Assembly: GCA_013693915.1 (NCBI GenBank)
Contig: CP059264.1
Coordinates: forward strand, 1,320,651-1,330,307
Length of the DNA: 9,657 nucleotides
From: Dechloromonas sp.
GTDB lineage: Bacteria; Pseudomonadota; Gammaproteobacteria; Burkholderiales; Rhodocyclaceae
Direction: 5' to 3'
The first letter of the stretch is position 1, and every line of letters begins with the position of its first letter. A model generated the notes under the pieces. That model ran no database searches. It worked only from the letters and a program-made list of their open reading frames with translations, and was not told the DNA's origin. Shown one piece after another: positions 4,713 through 9,657 of the stretch. A program made the translations under genes and the position numbers.

Positions 4713-6137
4713 CTACTGCGCCAGTGGCCACGCCAAGGTGAAGCGGGCGCCGCCGAGCGGTGCGCTGTCGGCCGTGGCGGTTCCGCCGTGCAGTTCGAGG
4801 ACACGGCGGGTGATGGCCAGGCCGAGCCCGTAGCCGCCGGTAGCGCGATCGCGCGAGCGGTCGAGCCGGGTGAATGCCGAGAAGACGCTCTCGCGGTCAT
4901 CCGGCGGAATGCCGATGCCGTCGTCGTCGACATGGACGACGATGTTGCCCTCGCGCAGTTCGGCACTGACGACAATCCGCGCGCTCGCGTACCTGAAGGC
5001 GTTTCGCAAAAGATTGCGCAGGGCATAGGGCATCGCCTTGCGATCGACATCGACAGCTAGGTCCTTGGGCAGTTGCGTGGTGTCGACCGTGATCTTGAGG
5101 TCGCGTCCGAGAAGGCGAACGGCATCGACTTCATCGCTCAGCCAGTCGGCGAAGCGCACGCTGGAAAAATGCGGCTCGGGGGCCTCGCGCTCGAACCTGG
5201 CGTAGGTGAGGCTGGTGTCGATCAGATGGTCAAGTTCGTCGAGGTCGGCTTCCATCATCGTCCATAGCCGCTCGCGCTCGGACCGCTCATCCGTCCCGGC
5301 AAGCATCTCCAGCGCGAAACGCATGCGGGCAATCGGCGTCCGCAGTTCGTGGGAAATCGCCGAGGACAGCTCGCGGTGGGTGGCGAGCAGTTGCTGTACG
5401 CGCTCGGCCATGCTGTTCATGGTGTCGGAAAGCGGCGCGAAAAGCTTGCTGCGGGCCGGTGGCGAGCGCGCCTCGAAATCGCCGTCGCCAAGGTCGCGGG
5501 CGGTCTGGCGCAGGGTTTCCAGATCACGCCAGACCGGGCGCACCCAGAACCACAGGGCAATCCCGAAAATGACGCCGATCAGGCTCCAGGTCAGCAGGCG
5601 CAGGCGCAGGTCGAGCGGCAGCCGTTCCGTCAGTTCGGGATTGCGGTTGGCGGCCAGCGGGCCGACGACCAGCACCTTGCTGCTGGTGCCGAGGCGGCGA
5701 TACATGATGTCGCCGTCGTGGTCGATGGCGATGTCGCCGGCATCGAGCTTGCTGACCTGGTCCGGCGTCAGGGTCCGGTCGAGGCTGATGCGCTCGACGA
5801 TGCCGAGGCGGTAGGAGAACTTGTCGTCGAGTTGTTCGATCTTGCGCTGCCAGTCCCGGCGCGGGGTCCGGTAAAGCTCGTCCTCGATCAGCGTGATGGT
5901 GCCGCGCATGAAGCGGCGGGCGTAGTCGTCGGTGATTCCGCGCTGGGCGGCGGAGATGACGAAATCGGCGGTGAAGGCGATGGCGACGAATGAGCCCATC
6001 GCCAGCAGGTAGAAGTTGAAGAACAGCCTGGACAGGCTGTAGCGCCCGCCGCGCCAGCGTGGCGGCGCGGCGCCGAAGAGCGAGCGGGCGAGGCCCTGGC
6101 TGTGTTCCTGGCCGTTGCCGGGCTCAGTTCCAGTCAT
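4713..6137 (-). CDS. Sensor histidine kinase, RstB-like
   Basis: A 474-residue inner-membrane sensor kinase. Two membrane segments (about 38-63 and 184-203) bracket a periplasmic sensor domain of about 120 residues. A HAMP linker (about 197-250) follows, then the phosphoacceptor box SSAISHELRTP with H263, the N box LLRNAFRYA (N379), the G1 box VDDDGIGIP and the G2 box GGYGLGLAI. All catalytic elements are intact. It autophosphorylates and passes phosphate to the regulator encoded just upstream, whose gene it overlaps by 14 nt. The overall architecture and the partner resemble RstB of Enterobacteria; the signal sensed cannot be read from the sequence. No terminator separates its stop from the small-gene promoter region, so some readthrough into the small genes is possible. 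Confidence 0.88.
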   Translation of the reverse strand: MTGTEPGNGQEHSQGLARSLFGAAPPRWRGGRYSLSRLFFNFYLLAMGSFVAIAFTADFVISAAQRGITDDYARRFMRGTITLIEDELYRTPRRDWQRKIEQLDDKFSYRLGIVERISLDRTLTPDQVSKLDAGDIAIDHDGDIMYRRLGTSSKVLVVGPLAANRNPELTERLPLDLRLRLLTWSLIGVIFGIALWFWVRPVWRDLETLRQTARDLGDGDFEARSPPARSKLFAPLSDTMNSMAERVQQLLATHRELSSAISHELRTPIARMRFALEMLAGTDERSERERLWTMMEADLDELDHLIDTSLTYARFEREAPEPHFSSVRFADWLSDEVDAVRLLGRDLKITVDTTQLPKDLAVDVDRKAMPYALRNLLRNAFRYASARIVVSAELREGNIVVHVDDDGIGIPPDDRESVFSAFTRLDRSRDRATGGYGLGLAITRRVLELHGGTATADSAPLGGARFTLAWPLAQ

Positions 6138-6828
6138 GCTTGCTGAACAGGTAGCCTTTGCCGCGAACGGTCTTGATGCGCGTCGGGTTCTCGGGGTCGT
6201 CGTTCAGTTTCTTGCGCAGGCGCGAGATACGGGCGTCGATCGAACGGTCGAGGCCGTCGAAGCCGATGCCGCGCAGCTCCTGCAGCAGGTCGTCGCGCGA
6301 CAGGACATTGCCGGCGTGCGAGGCGAGCAGCCACAGCAGGTCGAATTCGGCGGTGGTGAGATCGATCGCTTCTGCACCCAGCGAGGCCGTGCGCGTCGCC
6401 TGGCTGATCCGGAACTGGCCGAAAACCATGGTCGCGGTTTCACCGGCCGGGCCTTCGCCGCCGGCCGGAAGGCGGCGCAGCAGCGCCTTGATGCGCGCGA
6501 GCAGCACGCGCGGCTGGACTGGCTTGGCGATGTAGTCGTCGGCGCCCATCTCGAGACCGAGAATCTGGTCGAAGTCCTCGTCACGAGCGGTCAGCATCAG
6601 GATCACTCCGCGGTACTGCTGGCGCACGGCGCGGCAGACCTCGAAGCCGTCCTTGCCCGGCAGCATCACGTCGAGAATGACCAGATCCGGCTGCTCGGCC
6701 AGGATGCGAGCCTCGGCCTTGTCGCCGCGCGGCTCGATGCTCACCAGCATGTCATTCTTGGTGAGGTATTCGGCCGTCAAGTCGGCCAGGCGTTCGTCGT
6801 CTTCGACCAGGAGTATGCGTGTGTTCAT
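6124..6828 (-). CDS. Response regulator, OmpR family, RstA-like
   Basis: A 234-residue cytoplasmic transcription factor. The receiver domain (1-120) has acidic pocket D10/D11, phosphoacceptor D53 (VILDVMLPGKDG), T80 and K102 (KP). The winged-helix DNA-binding domain (about 132-230) includes IDLTTAEFDLLWLLASHAG, the recognition region LDRSIDARISRLRKKL, and the wing RIKTVRGKGYLF. It is the first gene of the two-component operon. ATG 6828 has no ribosome site and sits six bases after a -10-like hexamer, so it may be read as a leaderless message. RstA-like assignment rests on general resemblance and its partner; target genes are unknown, but the small-gene promoter at 4616-4709 is a candidate. 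Confidence 0.88.
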   Translation of the reverse strand: MNTRILLVEDDERLADLTAEYLTKNDMLVSIEPRGDKAEARILAEQPDLVILDVMLPGKDGFEVCRAVRQQYRGVILMLTARDEDFDQILGLEMGADDYIAKPVQPRVLLARIKALLRRLPAGGEGPAGETATMVFGQFRISQATRTASLGAEAIDLTTAEFDLLWLLASHAGNVLSRDDLLQELRGIGFDGLDRSIDARISRLRKKLNDDPENPTRIKTVRGKGYLFSKHDWN

Positions 6829-6834
6829 GCGGCA

Positions 6835-6863
6835 ATCTTAACGGCGGCCGGCGTCGCGGTCCA
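6835..6863 (-). promoter_or_regulatory. Candidate promoter of the two-component operon
   Basis: On the minus strand TGGACC (6858-6863, 4/6 match to -35) and TAAGAT (6835-6840, 4/6 match to -10) are separated by 17 bp. The -10 ends six bases (TGCCGC) before the ATG, so transcription should begin at the start codon. No ribosome-binding sequence precedes the gene, in agreement with a leaderless message. Confidence 0.4.
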
Positions 6864-6883
6864 CCCTCCCGGTTGCGGTCGAC

Positions 6884-6897
6884 GCTCTCCGGAGAGC
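6884..6897. promoter_or_regulatory. 14-bp palindrome upstream of the two-component operon
   Basis: GCTCTCCGGAGAGC is a perfect palindrome lying 56 bases upstream of the regulator start and about 20 bp upstream of its candidate -35. It is followed on the plus strand by ATTTTT, so it might fold as a 5-bp hairpin and act as a weak plus-strand terminator, but no plus-strand gene lies upstream. A protein-binding site is the simpler reading. Confidence 0.4.
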
Positions 6898-6979
6898 ATT
6901 TTTCGCAGGGCGATCGACTGTCCCGGTGGCTGCCTCGATGCCGTAAAATGGCCCCTTCAACTCAATCTAGCGGGACTGC

Positions 6980-7144
6980 ATGTCATCGGGTGTCTTGAAT
7001 CTGCCTTGGTCGGGTGGCGTACGCCACATCGGGGAAGCGCGCGACCGGGAAGCCTTGCGCCGCCGCTGGCGGAACGCAGCGGCCTCCGGAATCGGACGGT
7101 TGCACGGCAATTCTGTCAGGAGGCGCAGCCATGCCCTGGCGTGA
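6980..7144 (+). CDS. Doubtful 54-codon arginine-rich frame upstream of dsbB
   Basis: ATG at 6980 opens a frame MSSGVLNLPWSGGVRHIGEA..., ending at TGA 7142-7144, 14 bases inside dsbB. Eleven of 54 residues are arginine, including a tandem AGG AGG pair that is also the dsbB ribosome site. There is no clear ribosome site of its own, codon choice is less GC-biased at third positions than in neighbouring genes, and no family is recognised. It could be a leader frame coupled to dsbB, but chance is more likely. Confidence 0.2.
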   Translation: MSSGVLNLPWSGGVRHIGEARDREALRRRWRNAAASGIGRLHGNSVRRRSHALA

Positions 7145-7622
7145 GGTACCTGTCCGGGCATGGTTCGCCGCGCTGGCGCTGGGAGCGTTCGGCCTTGTCG
7201 CGGCGGGCATGGAACTGCAGAACCTGCTCAGGCTGGCGCCGTGTCCGCTGTGCATATTCCAGCGCCTGCTCTACATGGTCATCGGGGTGGTCGCGCTGCT
7301 CGGGGCGTTCGCGCCCGCCGGCAGGCTGCTCTGGGCCGTGTTGATCGCGCTGACGGCCGCCGGGGGCGCGGCGGTCGCGGGCTACCAGACCTGGATGCAG
7401 GCCTTCCCGCATCTGGCGACCGAGTGCAGCTATAGCGACCCCAATGCCATCGAGCGTCTGGTCGAATGGCTGGGCATGCAATGGCCGTCGCTGTTTCTCG
7501 CCACCGGCTTCTGCAGCGGTCGTGATTGGGAGTTCCTCGGGCTGTCGCTGGCCAACTGGTCGCTGCTGATGTTCGGCGGCATTGCCGGCTATGCCGCGCT
7601 GCTCTCCGTAGGCAAGGACTGA
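7131..7622 (+). CDS. dsbB: Disulfide bond formation protein B
   Basis: A 163-residue inner-membrane protein that reoxidises periplasmic DsbA and passes electrons to ubiquinone. Four membrane segments are evident. The first periplasmic loop has the redox pair C38-P-L-C41 followed by Q44-R45, the usual quinone-contact arginine; the second has C99 and C128, matching the second cysteine pair of the family. Length is normal. The ATG at 7131 is fixed by a perfect AGGAGG 7 nt upstream; the frame is open further upstream but without family similarity. It stands alone, convergent with the ribosomal-protein operon. A partner dsbA is not in the window. Confidence 0.96.
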   Translation: MPWREVPVRAWFAALALGAFGLVAAGMELQNLLRLAPCPLCIFQRLLYMVIGVVALLGAFAPAGRLLWAVLIALTAAGGAAVAGYQTWMQAFPHLATECSYSDPNAIERLVEWLGMQWPSLFLATGFCSGRDWEFLGLSLANWSLLMFGGIAGYAALLSVGKD

Positions 7623-7636
7623 CGAAGCGCGGGCTG

Positions 7637-7666
7637 AAAAACAAGACCCGCCATGTCGGCGGGTCT
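7637..7666 (-). terminator. Terminator of the rpmB-rpmG operon
   Basis: A perfect 9-bp stem (arms 7644-7652 and 7658-7666, loop of 5) is followed on the minus strand by TGTTTTT. It starts 26 bases after the rpmG stop. On the plus strand no T run follows the hairpin, so it would terminate dsbB only weakly. Confidence 0.85.
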
Positions 7667-7692
7667 GCAGGATGCTGAATCAGCAGCCCTGA

Positions 7693-7869
7693 TTATCTCA
7701 GCTTGATTTCCTTGTAGGCAACGTGCTTGCGGACGACCGGGTCGTACTTCATGAACTCCAGCTTTTCCGGCGTCGTGCGCTTGTTCTTGGAGGTGGTATA
7801 GAAATGTCCGGTACCGGCGGTGGATTCCAGCTTGATCTTGTCGCGACCGCCCTTGCTCTTGCTAGCCAT
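7693..7869 (-). CDS. rpmG: 50S ribosomal protein L33
   Basis: A 58-residue large-subunit protein, [44 protein letters not shown]..., typical proteobacterial L33. It has no cysteines, so it is the zinc-independent form, not the CxxC zinc form expressed alternatively under zinc surplus in some bacteria. It contacts the E-site tRNA region of the ribosome. The ATG at 7869 has an AAAGGA ribosome site upstream. It follows rpmB by 18 nt and is co-transcribed with it. Confidence 0.97.
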   Translation of the reverse strand: MASKSKGGRDKIKLESTAGTGHFYTTSKNKRTTPEKLEFMKYDPVVRKHVAYKEIKLR

Positions 7870-7887
7870 CTTTCTTGTCCTTTCCTA

Positions 7888-8121
7888 TCAGACTTCGCCG
7901 CGGGCACGGAGGTCGACGAGGACGGCATCGATGCCGTTCTTGTCGATCATGCGCAACCCGGCGTTGGAAACACGCAGGCGGACGAAGCGGTTCTCGCTCT
8001 CGACCCAGAAGCGGCGATACTGCAGATTCGGCAGGAAGCGGCGCTTCGTTCTATTGTTGGCGTGGGAAACCTTGTTCCCAACCATCGGGGCCTTCCCCGT
8101 CACTTGGCAGACTCGCGCCAT
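7888..8121 (-). CDS. rpmB: 50S ribosomal protein L28
   Basis: A 77-residue protein, [34 protein letters not shown]..., with the expected basic N-terminal half and the [20 protein letters not shown]-terminal part. ATG 8121 has GGAG 8 nt upstream; an in-frame ATG at 8187 lies in the promoter and is not used. First gene of the rpmB-rpmG operon, served by a near-consensus promoter at 8159-8187. Confidence 0.97.
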   Translation of the reverse strand: MARVCQVTGKAPMVGNKVSHANNRTKRRFLPNLQYRRFWVESENRFVRLRVSNAGLRMIDKNGIDAVLVDLRARGEV

Positions 8122-8158
8122 GATTGGTGCTCCAGAATTCGCTAGAAGAAAGCCCGCG

Positions 8159-8187
8159 AGTATAGCCAAGTACCCCGGTTTGTTCAA
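8159..8187 (-). promoter_or_regulatory. Sigma-70 promoter of rpmB-rpmG
   Basis: On the minus strand TTGAAC (8182-8187) and TATACT (8159-8164) are separated by exactly 17 bp. The predicted start is near 8152, giving a leader of about 30 nt with the rpmB ribosome site. It begins 16 bases after the radC stop, with no terminator between, so radC transcripts may also read through. Confidence 0.8.
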
Positions 8188-8203
8188 GCGATTTTTGTCC
8201 TTT

Positions 8204-8884
8204 CTACAAAAGCCCGCGCTCGGCGAACGACAGCGGCGTCCCGTTGCCGGCGACGATGAAGTGGTCGAGCAACTTGACGTCGACCAGCGACAGCGCGGTT
8301 TTCAGGGTCCGGGTCAGCATTTCGTCGGCCTGCGAAGGCTCGGCGATCCCTGAAGGGTGGTTGTGGGCGAGGATCACGGCTGCCGCATTGTTGGCGAGCG
8401 CCGCCTTGACGACCTCACGCGGGTAAACGCTGGTCTGTGTCAAGGTGCCGGAGAACAGTTCGTCGGCCTTGATCAGTCGGTTCTGGGCGTCCAGCCAAAG
8501 CGCCATGAAGACTTCGTGCTGGCGCGTGGCCAGTTTCAGGCGCAGCCAGTCGCGCACCTTGCCCGGAGCGGTAAAGGCGTCGCGGCTCGCCATTTCCTGG
8601 GTCAGCGCGCGCCGGGCCAGTTCGAAGCTGGCCTTCAGCTGCGCCGCCTTGGCCATGCCGATCCCGGAAACGCTGGCCAGTTCATCGAGCGAGGCCTCGG
8701 CCAGGGCGCCCAGGCGGCCGTCGAAGCGCTGCAGCAGGTCGCGTGCGAGGTCGACGGCGCTCTTGCCGCGCACGCCGACGCGCAGGTAGATCGCCAGCAG
8801 CTCGGCGTCGGACAGCGCCGCCGGCCCGTGCGCCAACAGCCGTTCGCGCGGGCGCTCGCCCTCGGGCCAGTCGGTGATCGCCAT
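8204..8884 (-). CDS. radC: RadC-family JAB/MPN domain protein
   Basis: A 226-residue cytoplasmic protein with an N-terminal helix-hairpin-helix part ([19 protein letters not shown] and [14 protein letters not shown]) and a C-terminal metalloprotease-like JAMM domain: E124, then H174-N-H176-PSG and D187. The name comes from a historic link to DNA repair that later work questioned; the biochemical role is unsettled. ATG 8884 ([17 protein letters not shown]) is preferred over in-frame ATG 8914, which lies in the divergent promoter repeat and gives a non-family leader. It diverges from coaBC, a common arrangement in Betaproteobacteria. Confidence 0.94.
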   Translation of the reverse strand: MAITDWPEGERPRERLLAHGPAALSDAELLAIYLRVGVRGKSAVDLARDLLQRFDGRLGALAEASLDELASVSGIGMAKAAQLKASFELARRALTQEMASRDAFTAPGKVRDWLRLKLATRQHEVFMALWLDAQNRLIKADELFSGTLTQTSVYPREVVKAALANNAAAVILAHNHPSGIAEPSQADEMLTRTLKTALSLVDVKLLDHFIVAGNGTPLSFAERGLL

Positions 8885-8895
8885 GCCATTTCCAG

Positions 8896-8918
8896 TAGAA
8901 TGGGAAACGCTCATTCTA
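8896..8918. promoter_or_regulatory. Symmetric divergent promoter element between radC and coaBC
   Basis: TAGAATG (8896-8902) and CATTCTA (8912-8918) form a perfect 7-bp inverted repeat with a 9-base spacer. Each arm gives a TAGAAT -10 hexamer (5/6), one per strand, and each would start transcription about 22 nt before its gene (ATG 8930 for coaBC, ATG 8884 for radC). No good -35 was found for either direction. Confidence 0.45.
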
Positions 8919-8929
8919 ATGGGACGACA

Positions 8930-9657
8930 ATGGAATTACAGGGAAAGCGCATCGTTCTCGGCGTCACCGGCGGCATCGCTGCATACAAGGCCGCCGAGCT
9001 GGTCCGCCTGCTGGGCAAGCAGGGCGCCGACGTGCAGGTGGCGATGACCGCGGCGGCGACGCATTTCGTGACGGCGACGACCTTCCAGGCGCTGTCCGGC
9101 AAACCGGTGTTCACCGACCAGTGGGATGCGCGGATGCCGAACGCGATGGCGCACATCGACCTGTCGCGACAGGCCGACCTGATTCTGGTCGCGCCGGCCT
9201 CCGCCGATTTCCTGGCGCGTGCCGCGCACGGCCTGGCCGACGACCTGCTGACGACCATGGTGCTGGCGCGCGACTGCCCCTTGCTGGTGGCGCCGGCGAT
9301 GAACCGCCAGATGTGGGAGAGCCCGGCGACGCAGCGCAACGTGGCGCAGCTGCAGGCCGACGGCATCGGCATCCTCGGCCCGGCCAGCGGCGAGCAGGCC
9401 TGCGGCGAGGTCGGCGCCGGGCGCATGCTGGAACCGGAGGAGATCATCGAGGAGGTGATCGCCTTCTTCGCGCCCAAGCTGCTCGCCGGCAGGAAGGTGC
9501 TGATCACCGCCGGCCCGACCTTCGAGGCCATCGACGCGGTGCGCGGCATCACCAACCTGTCGTCCGGGCGCATGGGCTACGCCGTGGCGCGCGCGGCGCG
9601 GCAGGCCGGGGCAGCGGTGACGCTGGTTTCCGGGCCGGTCGGTTTTGGGCCGCCGCA
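8930..9657 (+). CDS. coaBC: Phosphopantothenoylcysteine decarboxylase/synthetase (3' part beyond window)
   Basis: The bifunctional enzyme of coenzyme A synthesis: CoaB joins cysteine to 4'-phosphopantothenate, and CoaC, a flavin enzyme, decarboxylates the product to 4'-phosphopantetheine. The complete CoaC domain is here: [14 protein letters not shown] (flavin-binding start), catalytic H75 in [27 protein letters not shown]125 in APAMNRQMW, and the substrate-clamp C158 in [10 protein letters not shown]; these numbers coincide with the E. coli enzyme. CoaB begins at about residue 187 ([26 protein letters not shown]). The gene runs off the window after 242 codons. ATG 8930 has a modest GGGA upstream; the nearby ATG at 8919 is out of frame. 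Confidence 0.96.
   Translation, partial: MELQGKRIVLGVTGGIAAYKAAELVRLLGKQGADVQVAMTAAATHFVTATTFQALSGKPVFTDQWDARMPNAMAHIDLSRQADLILVAPASADFLARAAHGLADDLLTTMVLARDCPLLVAPAMNRQMWESPATQRNVAQLQADGIGILGPASGEQACGEVGAGRMLEPEEIIEEVIAFFAPKLLAGRKVLITAGPTFEAIDAVRGITNLSSGRMGYAVARAARQAGAAVTLVSGPVGFGPP

Larger units (their letters stand above)
6829..7130. other. Intergenic region between the two-component operon and dsbB
   Basis: This 302-base region between divergent genes holds the regulator promoter and the 14-bp palindrome. On the plus strand TAAAAT (6944-6949) is a possible -10 for dsbB but has no recognisable -35 at normal spacing; it would give a leader of about 175 bases. The only other content is a doubtful 54-codon reading frame (6980-7144). 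Confidence 0.5.

Noticed and set aside
6115..7344. A 409-codon plus-strand frame spanning the regulator gene and dsbB
   Set aside because: It is antisense to the OmpR-type regulator and out of frame with dsbB, without family motifs or a ribosome site; a GC-rich shadow.

Overview
The window is GC-rich, with the gene order and protein families of a betaproteobacterium, most like the Rhodocyclales. This rests on the coaBC / radC / rpmB / rpmG block beside dsbB and on the style of the proteins; no rRNA or taxonomic marker is present. It splits into an accessory left part (about 1-4230) and a chromosomal right part (about 4230-9657).

Left part, all on the minus strand. A P4-type tyrosine recombinase (2853-4052) lies at the right edge of what looks like an integrated island and reads inward. 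It is followed by a DUF1016/YhcG-type PDDEXK nuclease (1793-2856), a gene-free structured stretch of 352 bases, a small zinc-ribbon protein (1048-1440), and a metal-resistance pair: a CsoR/RcnR-family repressor (709-966) and an NreB-like MFS exporter that runs off the left end (1-699). The repressor has a 17-bp C/G-tract palindrome within its own promoter and is predicted to make a leaderless mRNA. The nuclease gene has a well-placed ATG with a strong Shine-Dalgarno that is one frame out from the nuclease body, so it is frameshifted, recoded, or started in an unusual way. It also carries two unusually long perfect inverted repeats.

Middle part, minus strand. An RstA/RstB-like two-component system (regulator 6124-6828, kinase 4713-6137, overlapping by 14 nt) is followed by two tiny, translationally coupled genes of 31 and 59 codons (4481-4576 and 4302-4481) ending at a clear terminator. 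The small genes appear to have their own promoter, with a good -10, a poor -35 and two GTTAC-type repeats 30 bp apart upstream. That layout suggests activation by an OmpR-type regulator, possibly the adjacent RstA. This micro-operon is the best candidate here for an undescribed function.

Right part. dsbB (7131-7622, plus strand) supplies quinone-linked reoxidation of DsbA. It converges on a minus-strand unit: radC (8204-8884), then rpmB and rpmG for ribosomal proteins L28 and L33, driven by a near-consensus sigma-70 promoter just after radC and ending at a strong terminator. coaBC (8930 to the window end, plus strand) for coenzyme A synthesis diverges from radC across a short region with a symmetric TAGAATG/CATTCTA repeat that offers a -10-like hexamer to each strand.

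No tRNA, rRNA, CRISPR array, complete insertion sequence or replication origin was seen.
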